This document shows positions 52,264-61,254 of a stretch of 64,000 nt of DNA, one piece after another. Source of the DNA: Mucilaginibacter yixingensis. GTDB taxonomy: Bacteria; Bacteroidota; Bacteroidia; Sphingobacteriales; Sphingobacteriaceae. The stretch is from the NCBI RefSeq assembly GCF_041080815.1, contig NZ_CP160205.1, forward strand, positions 4,650,001-4,714,000, given 5' to 3'. Below the pieces are notes generated by a model. It was not told where the DNA came from, did not search any database, and saw only the letters and a list, made by a program, of their open reading frames with translations. Both the position numbers and the translations under genes were made by a program. Position 1 is the stretch's first letter. The number at the start of each line of letters is the position of its first letter.

Positions 52264-52357
52264 GGGTGCCATCCTGAGCATCGTCGAAGGGCGCGCAAAG
52301 GCCTGTTTGCTCGGTTAGGCCACCGCGCGTGTTTCGACAAAGCTCAACATGACACCC
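52264..52357. repeat. GGTGCCATCCTGAGC / TCAACATGACACC inverted repeat
   Basis: Imperfect inverted arms at about 52264-52295 and 52325-52357 share GGGTG.CAT and GTCGAA. It fills the 144-bp convergent gap between blocks 1 and 2 and may double as their terminator. Confidence 0.7.
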
Positions 52358-52376
52358 TTTTTTGGCTAAATCTTTA

Positions 52377-53417
52377 TCAAGCTTTCTCCATCAGCATAAA
52401 ACTGTGCTGATAGTTCTTATAGCTGTTATAAACTAAAATGCTATCGGGCGCAGCAGAAAGCTCACCCCGTTTCATTAGATGGGCGGGTGCAGTAACCTCA
52501 CCAGAGGCTAAAGCCACGGCCAGCCACAAAGCGAAAGCCGATGCTGTTGGATATTCTCCGCAGAGATGCTTAAACCGTGCTACAGGCACATTCTCAACTA
52601 ACACACCCTCACAAGTATTATAGCATTTTAACGACCGGATATCGCCGTTCTCCCCGCTTAACAGTAGTGATGGTTGTTTGCCGGACAAATGCTTTTGTAG
52701 AAATGCAGCCAAGCGTTCAGCTACCTTAGTTTCATCTGCCGTATTCAACATTTCTGCTGCCACCAATCTGGCTTTTGCCCCATCGGCTTTTCCGGAAATA
52801 TTGAAAAGCGCAGCGCCTTCACCGGCTATGGTACCGGGAGTTGGAGCGTAAAAATCGCCTGGGTCAATTTGCTCTGCTTTATACCATCCGGCCAGTTGAT
52901 CTATGGAATAATTGTAGTTGGTAATTTCGTCGGCTCCGCCTAATAGAAAAGTGCCTTCTGGTTGTTCTGATACCAGCATGGCTGCATCAAGCAGGGCGTT
53001 CTCAAATGCCAGTCCGCCGTGCACGTGGGTATTGGCATAGCAATGCAGGCCAAACATCATGCTGATCTGCGCGGCAACGCTGTTTGAAGTACTTTGCACA
53101 AAATTTGCCGGGCTTAACGTATCCTCATCATACTCGATGATCTGATCGAGAAACTTGCCACTCTCCTGCATACCCGCATTGGCCGTGCCGATGATGATGC
53201 CTTGCGGTGATGACTGTTCTTTAAGTAGCGGCATCCCGGCAATTACGCTCATGCGTACACCCCGGCCCATCCGGCGCAGTACATTTCCCGGCAGGGGTAT
53301 TACATCAGGCTCTATTACCCGCAGTTGATTGTTTACCGGCGTCAACAAACTCTCCAGGTTTACCGGGGCAAACGTGTGTTGGGGCGATATACAACTGGCT
53401 TGATGAATGTAAAACAT
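52377..53417 (-). CDS. Cysteine-less KS-like protein (chain-length-factor-like), pair B
   Basis: The 346-residue protein is a paralogue of the one at 50808: FVQSTSNSVAAQI then VHGGLAFENALLDA at the active-site position, again without cysteine. It is encoded 3 bp downstream of a KS (53421), repeating the KS/CLF arrangement of pair A in the opposite orientation. It likely forms a heterodimer with that KS. Confidence 0.85.
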   Translation of the reverse strand: MFYIHQASCISPQHTFAPVNLESLLTPVNNQLRVIEPDVIPLPGNVLRRMGRGVRMSVIAGMPLLKEQSSPQGIIIGTANAGMQESGKFLDQIIEYDEDTLSPANFVQSTSNSVAAQISMMFGLHCYANTHVHGGLAFENALLDAAMLVSEQPEGTFLLGGADEITNYNYSIDQLAGWYKAEQIDPGDFYAPTPGTIAGEGAALFNISGKADGAKARLVAAEMLNTADETKVAERLAAFLQKHLSGKQPSLLLSGENGDIRSLKCYNTCEGVLVENVPVARFKHLCGEYPTASAFALWLAVALASGEVTAPAHLMKRGELSAAPDSILVYNSYKNYQHSFMLMEKA

Positions 53418-53420
53418 AAG

Positions 53421-54605
53421 CTAAGCGCGTGATACGATGACGGATGTACAATTGCCCCCAAAACCAAACGAGTTTGACATGACGTGCTGTAAATCGGTCT
53501 GATAATATTCTGTTACCGGTGTTAGTTGGGCAGGCTCGGCAGGGGTACTGAAATTCAGGTTGGCATAAACCTCGCCATGTTGCAGGCTTAGAATACTAAA
53601 CGCTGTTTCAATAGCGTTTGCCGCCCCCAGGGTATGCCCGGTAAATGTTTTTGTTGACGCAAAGGCTGGTGGCCGACCGAAAAGACGCAGCATGGCCTGA
53701 CTTTCGGCCTCGTCGTTATTCTCGGTACCGGTGCCGTGGGCGTTGATATAGCCAATATCTTCTGGTTGCAAACCTGCCACATTCAATGCAGTTTGCATCG
53801 CCATAAACGGGCCATTGCCTTCAGCTGATAAAGACGACGGATGGAAAGCATCGTTAGCGTTGCCATAACCGCTTACCCATGCCAACACAGGCTTACCAGC
53901 CAGATCTTCTTCGCGTTCTAGTATTAAAAATGCAGCCCCTTCTCCCAAGTTCAATCCCTTGCGGTTGGCGTCGAACGACCGACAAGGCTCGTCAGACAAG
54001 ATGCGCAATGCATTAAACCCGTTGACAGTAAATTTTGACAAGCAGTCTGCCCCGCCAACTATGGCGCGGCGGGCAAAGCCGTTTTTGAGTAACCGGTAGC
54101 CATAAATAATGGCGTTGGCCGATGATGAACAGGCTGTGTTAATGGTATCGGTAACGCCCCCGATATTCAGCTTGCGCTGCAAATAATCGGCAACTGATGA
54201 ATAACCGTAAGCGTTAAGAAAAGTGGCGTCCGCTCCATCGCCGTGACCGTTTTGATAGATCTCGTCGGTTAATGACACCCCACCGATGGTAGAGGCTACG
54301 ATTAAAGCAGAACCAGGTTCCGCTAAGTCTGTGCTTGTCAAGTCTGCCTGCGCTACCGCCTGATTTAAGGCGTGCAATGCGAGTAAAGTGGTGCGATTAA
54401 CACTCGCATCGGTAATGCCAAGCTGCTCTTTCAGCTGATTATCCGTCAGCGAAACCCGGCCCGCAGGCAGATGAGTGTAGCGGGATAGTAAACCGTTAGG
54501 CTGCACAATACCGGAACGGCCACTTACAAGCGCAGCGCGGCAATCGGCCACAGAAGTGCCGATGGCGCTGATAATGCCCATCCCGGTAACTGCAATACGA
54601 TTCAA
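53421..54605 (-). CDS. 3-oxoacyl-ACP synthase (ketosynthase), KS of pair B
   Basis: The 394-residue enzyme has C159 in NTACSSSANAI, a histidine in NAHGTGTENND and one in FTGHTLGAANA. It starts with TTG at 54605, 6 bp after the ACP stop; the in-frame codon upstream is a stop within four codons. The start MNRIAVTGMGIIS fits the family. Pair B may build a second chain type, for instance the alkyl or alternative polyene. Confidence 0.92.
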   Translation of the reverse strand: MNRIAVTGMGIISAIGTSVADCRAALVSGRSGIVQPNGLLSRYTHLPAGRVSLTDNQLKEQLGITDASVNRTTLLALHALNQAVAQADLTSTDLAEPGSALIVASTIGGVSLTDEIYQNGHGDGADATFLNAYGYSSVADYLQRKLNIGGVTDTINTACSSSANAIIYGYRLLKNGFARRAIVGGADCLSKFTVNGFNALRILSDEPCRSFDANRKGLNLGEGAAFLILEREEDLAGKPVLAWVSGYGNANDAFHPSSLSAEGNGPFMAMQTALNVAGLQPEDIGYINAHGTGTENNDEAESQAMLRLFGRPPAFASTKTFTGHTLGAANAIETAFSILSLQHGEVYANLNFSTPAEPAQLTPVTEYYQTDLQHVMSNSFGFGGNCTSVIVSRA

Positions 54606-54611
54606 ATGATT

Positions 54612-54875
54612 TTATTTGGCACGGTGCTGCTCCACATAGGCAGCCAGTGCGTTAATATCGGTAAATGCTTTACGCCCGTCTTTCGGGTCGTTTATAGTGA
54701 TGCCGTACTCGCGTTTCAGCAGTACGATCAGTTCCAGCGAGTCGATAGAATCCAGGCCCAAACCGTCTCCGAAAAATGGCGTATCATCTGCAATGTCGGC
54801 AGGTGTCAGGTCGGTCAGGTTCAAAAATTGAATTACCTGGCTTTTCAGTTGCTCTTTTAATTCTTTGTTTTCCAT
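54612..54875 (-). CDS. Acyl carrier protein
   Basis: The 87-residue acidic four-helix protein has the phosphopantetheine serine S43 in GLDSIDSLELI. It is preceded 0 bp by the ABC permease (stop at 54876), so ACP is translated with the exporter and the following KS. It should carry intermediates of the pair B KS or present the chain to the BtrH-like protein. Confidence 0.93.
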   Translation of the reverse strand: MENKELKEQLKSQVIQFLNLTDLTPADIADDTPFFGDGLGLDSIDSLELIVLLKREYGITINDPKDGRKAFTDINALAAYVEQHRAK

Positions 54876-56153
54876 CTAGATCAGGTTTTTTCTTTTCAAT
54901 CCGGCAAAGGCGGCGGCCTGCATTACCACAATCATTATGAGCAATGGTATGAGGTAATTTACGGCATCCGGCAGTTTGCCATTTTCCAAAAATAAGATAT
55001 TATATGCTTCAAGGCACCAGTGCAACGGCGATAAATTTAGAGCCACACTGAATGATGACGGCATGGCAAAGCTGGGGACCATCAGGCCGCCAATGGCCGC
55101 CAGTATTACAATAGATATCGCGCCGAAGCTATTAGCTTGCTCCTCGGTATTAAAAAACACACCGGCACAAACGGCATAACTTACCGCGGCCCAGCCAATA
55201 ATTAGTGTAACCACAAAAAAGCCCACCACATCATGCGGCACTTGCAAGCCAGGCAACCCAATTACCGGGAACAACCAAATACCAATAGCAAAAACCACCA
55301 GTGCTTGCAAAACAGTAACGGCCAAGTAAGTAAGCTGCCGCGCAAACAGAGCCAGCGCATAACTGGTTGGCAAGGTTTTTAAACGCACAAAGCTGCCGCT
55401 CCGCTTCTCGCGGATGATGCTACCCGCCAGCGATATGATGACGAAGAACATAGCGAAGATGGTCCACGCCGGTACGTTGTGCTGGGTGGCATCTGGCGTT
55501 TTAACATCCTGCCCCCCTGCTACCGCACGCTCGCGAATCTGCGTTTGATTTTGCAGCAGTTCGTCCTCCATTTTAGCCGGTAGCGGCTTATCGTTAATGG
55601 CCAGATAAAGTTGGCGAAGGGTTTCTTTGCTTTCTACAATCTGCACGGCACTACGCACGGCGCCTTGTACCGAGAGGTGGTAGGATTCTGGCAGCGACGG
55701 CTGATAGTAGACATCCAGCGGTAAATTGCCGGCAATATGCCTGGCGCTATCCCCCTCAAGGCCAAAGCTTTTCATCGCCTTGCCTGCGGTGCTTTGGGCT
55801 TTGTACAGCACATCGCCGGTAAACGATGCAGGGATGGTAATGGCCAGTAATGCATCTTTTTGATGCAGACCTTCACGCAGTTGCCCGTCGGTAGTTTTGC
55901 CAGGGAGTTGTTTAATGCGGAACAACCCGGTTTTATCCAGCGTTTGCAAAAACTCCTGGCTTAGCCTGCCGGTATCACGGTTCAGCAACAACACCGTCAG
56001 TTTATTTTTATTGAGCAGTTGGAAAGTGCTGCTCTGAATATTAGTAACCACAATAACCAGCACCACCGGCATCAGGAACATAAAGGCCAGACCGATTTTA
56101 TCGCGTAGCAAAACGCGTAAGTCTTTTATGATAGCGGCCCTTAGTTTATACAT
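54876..56153 (-). CDS. ABC-2-type transporter permease
   Basis: The 425-residue protein has a helix at about 21-40, a large extracytoplasmic domain to about residue 230, and five C-terminal helices, the layout of ABC-2 exporter subunits such as DrrB/YhhJ-like proteins. It pairs with the ATPase gene 3 bp upstream. In this cluster it may move a pigment precursor or lipid across the inner membrane. Confidence 0.9.
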   Translation of the reverse strand: MYKLRAAIIKDLRVLLRDKIGLAFMFLMPVVLVIVVTNIQSSTFQLLNKNKLTVLLLNRDTGRLSQEFLQTLDKTGLFRIKQLPGKTTDGQLREGLHQKDALLAITIPASFTGDVLYKAQSTAGKAMKSFGLEGDSARHIAGNLPLDVYYQPSLPESYHLSVQGAVRSAVQIVESKETLRQLYLAINDKPLPAKMEDELLQNQTQIRERAVAGGQDVKTPDATQHNVPAWTIFAMFFVIISLAGSIIREKRSGSFVRLKTLPTSYALALFARQLTYLAVTVLQALVVFAIGIWLFPVIGLPGLQVPHDVVGFFVVTLIIGWAAVSYAVCAGVFFNTEEQANSFGAISIVILAAIGGLMVPSFAMPSSFSVALNLSPLHWCLEAYNILFLENGKLPDAVNYLIPLLIMIVVMQAAAFAGLKRKNLI

Positions 56154-56156
56154 GAT

Positions 56157-56900
56157 TTAATCGCGATAATGGTGACCGGTTAAATGCAGGAACAGGTTCT
56201 CCAGGTCTGTCTGCTGGTGTTTCGCTAGCAGCTCGTCCATGGTGCCGTTAGCAATGATTGCGCCGCCGTCTATCATGGCCAGGTTGTTGCACAGTTCTTG
56301 CGCCTCATTTAATTGGTGCGAAGTGTACACCAGCGTGGTGCCCTGGTTGTTTAGCTGTAGCAAGTATTCAATAATAGCGTTGCGGGTTTGTACATCTACG
56401 CCCACCGTCGGTTCGTCCAGGAAAAGAATTTTGGGCTGATGAATGACGCCGATGGCCAGGTTAACCCGCCGTTTCATCCCGCCTGAGAAGAGTTTCACTT
56501 GTTTACAACGAACATCGGCAAGACCCAGCACCTCTAACAGCTCTGTGCTTCGGCTACGGATCTCGGCCTTACCTAATCCAGCCCAGGCTCCAAAAAATTC
56601 CAGGTTTTCTATGGGGGTAAGCTCGTGATAAAAAGAAAAATCCTGCGGAACGAGGCCGAATAGTTTTTTTATCTCACAACTGTTAACGAGTGGCTGGCCG
56701 AAGAGCTCAATCTTGCCCGATTTAGGCTTGAGCAAACCTGTCATCACGCTCATCAATGTGGTTTTGCCGGCGCCGTTTGGACCAAACAGACCAAAGCGAT
56801 CGCCAGCACCAATAGTAAGCGCAAGGTTATTGAACGTGTAATTATCGTTACCCGGGTACCCAAAACTGAGTTGCGAAATATGTACGGCGGGCGCTTTCAA
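56157..56900 (-). CDS. ABC transporter ATP-binding protein
   Basis: The 247-residue ATPase has Walker A GPNGAGKTT, the signature LFSGGMKRRVNLAIG and Walker B ILFLDEPTVGVD, with the usual H-loop (YTSHQL). The start is a TTG at 56900 because no ATG precedes the domain. It energises the ABC-2 permease encoded next. Confidence 0.93.
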   Translation of the reverse strand: MKAPAVHISQLSFGYPGNDNYTFNNLALTIGAGDRFGLFGPNGAGKTTLMSVMTGLLKPKSGKIELFGQPLVNSCEIKKLFGLVPQDFSFYHELTPIENLEFFGAWAGLGKAEIRSRSTELLEVLGLADVRCKQVKLFSGGMKRRVNLAIGVIHQPKILFLDEPTVGVDVQTRNAIIEYLLQLNNQGTTLVYTSHQLNEAQELCNNLAMIDGGAIIANGTMDELLAKHQQTDLENLFLHLTGHHYRD

Positions 56901-56903
56901 TAA

Positions 56904-57917
56904 TTACCACTTAATATTGTTGAGCGCCTTAAATGCAGCGGTTTCTATCTGTGCAATTTCTACCAGGTAATCGGCCATCTGGTCAAAATCAGCCTGGCTG
57001 CCCAGTCTGCCTTTATAGATGCCCGCCGCCTGTACGGCAGATGTGCGCCATAAGTCGCCCGCCTCCGTAAATTTCTCAGATAGTGCCAGCACTTCATCGC
57101 GCTTTACGTACTCATGAGCCTGCTGCAAAAAGGCAGCATAAATATAACGAAACCCGCCGCCGCCTGTACCAATTTCCTCCTGCATACGCACCAGTTGAGC
57201 CAGGTAAAGACCGGCTTTCTCCTGCCCCAACTTATCGCGCCATTTGCGGATGTGTTTGGCGGTATAGTCAATCCCCTTAGTACCCGCAAACCAACCCGGG
57301 ATGCGCAGCATCTGATTGACATTCATTTTGATACCGCTGATGATGGCCTTGCGCATGCGCTCATCATCAATACGATGATCGCCATCTGCCGGGAAATAAA
57401 TTTGTCCCTTTGGCGCCAGTGCCCCTTTTGCAAAGCGTACCCGCTCCAGTTCATAACTAGTGAGTTTGGTGGGATGCTCCATAATGGGGTCGCTAATCAG
57501 GTAATCGTCGCCCTCCTTGCCAAAAACAATGAGGTTATGAGCATTGAAGTGAAACCGATACTCGCGCGGGAAGTACGACAGGTAATAAACCCCCACCTGG
57601 CAACCTGCGGGTTTGCCTGCGTTGAGTGTCTCCTGTAAAAAAGCCTCAGCCTTTTCTTTCGAGCTGAATTTTTTGCGAACGATGGGAATACCCAGCGCTT
57701 TGCAGGTACGCTTAAAGATCAGCCCCGGAAAGGTGCGAAAAGCTATTGCCGGTCCGTTATTGATCTTAATAAACGGGATATAAACATAAAACAGCCCGGC
57801 GCCGATGCCGAAAGCCAATGGCTCGGTAATTTGCTCTACGCCACTGTTTTTTAAAAGACTGGTAATTACCCCCGACTCGCAATGTGCGGACTGGCGGTGT
57901 TCAAAATCAACTTTCAT
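56904..57917 (-). CDS. BtrH N-terminal-domain protein (putative acyltransferase)
   Basis: The 337-residue protein matches the BtrH/DUF4872 layout. A possible Cys-His-Asp triad is visible: C13 in SAHCESG, H127 in FNAHNLIVFG and D143 in YLISDP. BtrH of butirosin biosynthesis moves an acyl group from an ACP to an aminoglycoside. In this cluster the analogous reaction would be transfer of the ACP-bound aryl polyene to the dialkylresorcinol. That role is my inference. It overlaps the previous gene by 11 bp and lies 3 bp from the exporter ATPase. Confidence 0.7.
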   Translation of the reverse strand: MKVDFEHRQSAHCESGVITSLLKNSGVEQITEPLAFGIGAGLFYVYIPFIKINNGPAIAFRTFPGLIFKRTCKALGIPIVRKKFSSKEKAEAFLQETLNAGKPAGCQVGVYYLSYFPREYRFHFNAHNLIVFGKEGDDYLISDPIMEHPTKLTSYELERVRFAKGALAPKGQIYFPADGDHRIDDERMRKAIISGIKMNVNQMLRIPGWFAGTKGIDYTAKHIRKWRDKLGQEKAGLYLAQLVRMQEEIGTGGGGFRYIYAAFLQQAHEYVKRDEVLALSEKFTEAGDLWRTSAVQAAGIYKGRLGSQADFDQMADYLVEIAQIETAAFKALNNIKW

Positions 57918-58314
57918 GCACGGTGAGGCTTTTCAAATCGCTAACGGATACATTAAAAGCACCGGCATATTTGTCTAACTGTTTAGCTGATAATTTATTA
58001 AATGATTGTGGGGTCATGTGGCGTTTAATCTGCCATTTCCAATAGCCGGTATAGTCGGCCAGCAGGCTCAGATCCATCAGGCGGTATTCCATAAAAAACA
58101 GGATCGGGCTAGCCTCCCCGTTCATCACCTTCTGGCGGGCCGCATCTACACGTTTGTCAATATCGTTCCAGGCCGCATCAAGGGCGCTCTTTTTCACATC
58201 CCAGCCGTTGCTCAGCTCGGTAGTGTAATGGCCGTCTTTATCGGTTGCGTAACAAATCTCTTTGGTAACTTTTCCCAATGCGCCGTCATCCTGTGGTACT
58301 TCTTCCTTCTTCAT
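57907..58314 (-). CDS. Unknown 135-residue soluble protein of the pigment cluster
   Basis: From the ATG at 58314 it has 135 residues and no signal peptide or membrane helix. It is rich in charged residues, with a recognisable central helix (ASPILFFMEYRLMDLSLLA). The start I chose avoids overlap with the DarB stop at 58331. I recognise no domain. It overlaps the BtrH-like gene by 11 bp, so the two may work as a complex. Confidence 0.6.
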   Translation of the reverse strand: MKKEEVPQDDGALGKVTKEICYATDKDGHYTTELSNGWDVKKSALDAAWNDIDKRVDAARQKVMNGEASPILFFMEYRLMDLSLLADYTGYWKWQIKRHMTPQSFNKLSAKQLDKYAGAFNVSVSDLKSLTVHES

Positions 58315-58330
58315 GGCTTTGGGTACAAAT

Positions 58331-59479
58331 TTAGCAAACTGTAAGCATAGCGTACATATAAGAGAAACGCGCGCTCTCAGGTACCAGTAACAGTATGCGT
58401 TCACCTTTTTTCAGTTTGCCGCTGTTAAACAGTTCGTCAATCATTAGGTAGATGGATGCCGCGCCCACGTTGCCAACGCTGTACAGATTAATAAACCATT
58501 TCTCGGCCGGAATGCCGCCGCCGTACTCATCAATCATATCCGCAATCTTGCTGCGGAAAAAGTCGCTGGAAATGTGCGGCAGGAAATGATCGATATCATC
58601 AGCCTTAAGGCCTTTACGCTCAAAGATCTCTTTGATTTTGGCGCCACCCAGCGGAACAATGTTATCGCTCAACAAACCAATATCCTGCTTTACGCTGAAG
58701 ATAGAGTGATTCATGATCTCGTCTGGCGTATAGTCCATGAAACCTTTCAGCGTGCCGTCGGGTTGCTTTTCGCCGCCCATATACATGCAGGTATCCATCT
58801 GGTGGGCGTATGATACGCCTTCTATCCAATCAATACGCAGGCTCAAACCATCCGGGTTCGGCTGATCTTCCAGTAAGAAAGCCGCCGCACCGTCAGACAA
58901 CATCCAACGTAAAAAATCTTTTGAAAAAGCGATGTACGGGTTAGCGTCCATGGCTTTCAGTTGCTCTACCTCCTCCTCAAAAACGTTAGATACCAGCAGG
59001 CCCGAAAAACGCTCAGAGCCCGTAGCTACCGCTTTTTCGGCTTCGCCGGATTTTACGGCCATGTAGGCATATTTCAGCGCATGCATCCCCGCACAGCAAA
59101 CACCCGCAGGTGATACCACTTCAATACCACCGGCCTCGGGCAGCCAGCCGTGCGTCATTACGCCGTGGCTGGGCATCACCTGGTCTGGCGATGAGGTACC
59201 GCATGACAGCAGATCAATCTCCTTCAGTTTAGCCTGATCATCATTAAACAGGTTGCGCACTGCAAAAGCCGTCATTTGCGCATTGGTATGGGTAGATTTT
59301 CCACCTTTTTCAAGTGCGTAATAACGGGTATGAATACCATTATTGCGCAGCACAATCTTTTTAGATTTAGAAGGCTTATTATTAATATACCCCAGGTACT
59401 CCTCCATCTCATCGTTTGAAACAGGGCTGTTGGGAAAGTAATGCGAGGTTTTATTAATATAAACTTGTTTTAAAGACAT
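58331..59479 (-). CDS. darB: KAS III / DarB-like ketosynthase
   Basis: The 382-residue FabH-like enzyme has the catalytic cysteine C129 in GVCCAGMHAL, a histidine in HFLPHISSDF and an asparagine in YSVGNVGAAS. It is directly downstream of DarA with a 9-bp gap. DarB condenses two beta-keto chains to start dialkylresorcinol formation. The name follows the gene pairing and family resemblance, so the symbol is a functional call, not a proven orthologue. Confidence 0.8.
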   Translation of the reverse strand: MSLKQVYINKTSHYFPNSPVSNDEMEEYLGYINNKPSKSKKIVLRNNGIHTRYYALEKGGKSTHTNAQMTAFAVRNLFNDDQAKLKEIDLLSCGTSSPDQVMPSHGVMTHGWLPEAGGIEVVSPAGVCCAGMHALKYAYMAVKSGEAEKAVATGSERFSGLLVSNVFEEEVEQLKAMDANPYIAFSKDFLRWMLSDGAAAFLLEDQPNPDGLSLRIDWIEGVSYAHQMDTCMYMGGEKQPDGTLKGFMDYTPDEIMNHSIFSVKQDIGLLSDNIVPLGGAKIKEIFERKGLKADDIDHFLPHISSDFFRSKIADMIDEYGGGIPAEKWFINLYSVGNVGAASIYLMIDELFNSGKLKKGERILLLVPESARFSYMYAMLTVC

Positions 59480-59488
59480 AAGTATATG

Positions 59489-60388
59489 TTAAGCTAACAG
59501 TTGGTAGTGTTTTGTTTTAGCCTTTATGCGCCTACCCGTAAAGGGGCGCACCAGTATGGCGTCTAAAATAAATAAAAGCGGGACACCAAAAAAAAGCGCC
59601 ACAAAAAGATAATATTTAAAAACGCTGAGCCAGGCCGTCTTATTACGGCGCCTGGCAATGAACCTGGCCCAAACCCTGAATATGATTCGTGCTTTGCCCT
59701 CGGCCAGCATCAGTTTGTATATAATTTTTACGGCGCCGCTGTCAACCAGCGTTTGCTGCATGCCGGTGTAATCATTTTTATCCAGGTGCGCCGCGGCTAT
59801 CTGGCCAAAATCGGCAGTTTTTAAAATATCCTCCTCTGCAACACCCGGAGGCGGGAAAATGTTTAGATAGCGGTCTTTTTTTCCCGTAAGCATCCAGTAA
59901 AAGATGGTAACAAAGCTCACCAGGTTATGATGTTGATCAAACAGCGCCACGTTACCCACGTGGTCTGCACCGGCATCAAGCAGCATTTTTCTAACCCGGT
60001 CATACGCGCTTAACCACATGTTACGGGCGGCCGATATGGTGATGACCGGTGTATCTTTCAGCACCGCCAGAAAATCTGGATGATGCAGCAGCGAGTTTGA
60101 CGGAATGCTTGGCGACAGAAACCAGGGCTGATACCCCAGCACAATCAGATCATATTTTTGATGCGGAATGGTGAAAGGTTTGAGGTCTGTTGGATTACCC
60201 AGCACACAATCGGGCATTACACCAAAAAAGCGCTTGCCCGTCCACGGAAAGGTAAACTCTTTAGCCGTTTCAATCCTCACCACATCAACCTCGGCACCGG
60301 CGGCCCGTAACGGCGTAATGAACTGATCTATGACCTGTACCATCTGCCCCGACTGGCTATAATAAATTGCTAGAACTTTCTTATTCAT
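59489..60388 (-). CDS. darA: DarA-like dialkylresorcinol condensing enzyme
   Basis: The 299-residue protein has an N-terminal flavodoxin-like phosphate loop (IYYSQSGQMVQVID), a long central domain, and a C-terminal hydrophobic segment (YYLFVALFFGVPLLFILDAIL, about residues 257-278) that may anchor it to the membrane. This layout is that of DarA proteins that cyclise and aromatise the DarB product to a resorcinol. It sits between a small secreted-protein gene (5 bp) and darB (9 bp). Confidence 0.85.
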   Translation of the reverse strand: MNKKVLAIYYSQSGQMVQVIDQFITPLRAAGAEVDVVRIETAKEFTFPWTGKRFFGVMPDCVLGNPTDLKPFTIPHQKYDLIVLGYQPWFLSPSIPSNSLLHHPDFLAVLKDTPVITISAARNMWLSAYDRVRKMLLDAGADHVGNVALFDQHHNLVSFVTIFYWMLTGKKDRYLNIFPPPGVAEEDILKTADFGQIAAAHLDKNDYTGMQQTLVDSGAVKIIYKLMLAEGKARIIFRVWARFIARRRNKTAWLSVFKYYLFVALFFGVPLLFILDAILVRPFTGRRIKAKTKHYQLLA

Positions 60389-60393
60389 CGGGC

Positions 60394-60885
60394 TTAAAGG
60401 TCTGACGGATGCAGAATTTTTGAGGTTTTCACATAGTCGGCCAAGGCCTCTTGTGCGGCAGCCGGCATTTCTTTGTGGTGCTTGATTATGATTGCCGCAT
60501 CGGCAGCCAGATCGGCTTTGTATTTCACCACTTTCGGAGCGTTCTCTTCAATAATCAGACGCAGAAAATGCAGTTCCGCATCGCCGGCATTATTGGCAAT
60601 AGCGGTTTCGAGTTTTATACGGCCCTCTTTAAAAGTATTGAGTTTTTCTTTGGCTTTTTTTAACAAGCCGGCTTTCTTCATCAGCAAAGCGCCCTGATAA
60701 CCTTCTTTTTGCTTCCACTGACTGTCTTTCAACGTGCCCAGTTCTGCAGTAATAGCATCGGCATCGCCGGCTTTCAGCAATTCATAAACTCTGGCACGAC
60801 TGGCGGCCGGTTGGCTATACGCCACTTGCAGGCTGACAATCAGCAACAAGAACAAGGGGCAAAGTATTAGTTTTCCTATTTTCAT
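60394..60885 (-). CDS. Secreted helical protein, first gene of block 2
   Basis: Starting at the ATG at 60885 gives 163 residues with a signal peptide (MKIGKLILCPLFLLLIVSLQVAYS) and a helical, charged mature domain (RVYELLKAGDADAITAEL...). I recognise no family. It is 5 bp before darA and so belongs to the darA-darB transcript, perhaps as a periplasmic pigment-handling factor. The longer frame to 60978 adds a polar leader that would hide the signal peptide. Confidence 0.65.
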   Translation of the reverse strand: MKIGKLILCPLFLLLIVSLQVAYSQPAASRARVYELLKAGDADAITAELGTLKDSQWKQKEGYQGALLMKKAGLLKKAKEKLNTFKEGRIKLETAIANNAGDAELHFLRLIIEENAPKVVKYKADLAADAAIIIKHHKEMPAAAQEALADYVKTSKILHPSDL

Positions 60886-60903
60886 GACATTGGGCAGACA
60901 ATC

Positions 60904-60911
60904 CAAATATA
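60904..60911 (-). promoter_or_regulatory. Candidate -7 element of block 2 (TATATTTG)
   Basis: The minus strand reads TATATTTG, matching TAnnTTTG, ending 18 bp before the ATG at 60885. Confidence 0.5.
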
Positions 60912-61045
60912 GAGAAACTTTATCGGCGGCGGCACACCTCTGCGTTTTACCCCTTACCTTTTTTATGCTGCGTGCCATATTATCAAATACTTTTATTTAT
61001 TTTGATCTCAATTTTTGCATTTACCAAAGCTGTTGTTTAGTTGAA

Positions 61046-61187
61046 GTGAGGCTTACAAGCCTCACCTAAATGGCGCAGCCTTCATGAGTACATTTAAAGA
61101 TATTATTTCGAATAATCCTCTCCAAAGGAGAGGACTTTAAGCTCAACTTTTATCAGAACCCTCTCCTTTGGAGAGGGCGGGGTGAGG
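61046..61187. repeat. Composite hairpin repeat between blocks 2 and 3
   Basis: Three hairpins lie side by side: GTGAGGCTT/AAGCCTCAC (61046-61065), CCTCTCC-AAA-GGAGAGG (61118-61134) and CCCTCTCC-TTT-GGAGAGGG (61159-61177), ending in GGTGAGGCTT. The last two are also reverse complements of each other. It lies between the divergent blocks 2 and 3 and separates their promoters. Confidence 0.7.
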
Positions 61188-61254
61188 CTTATAAACAAAT
61201 ACCTGTTGTTTAGGGGTAGACAAGAGATGTTATGAAAAGTTTAATTATTAAAAA

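Noticed and set aside
12780..52357. Intergenic inverted repeats read as a CRISPR array
   Set aside because: They are isolated single elements with paired arms, kilobases apart and without regular direct repeats or cas genes.
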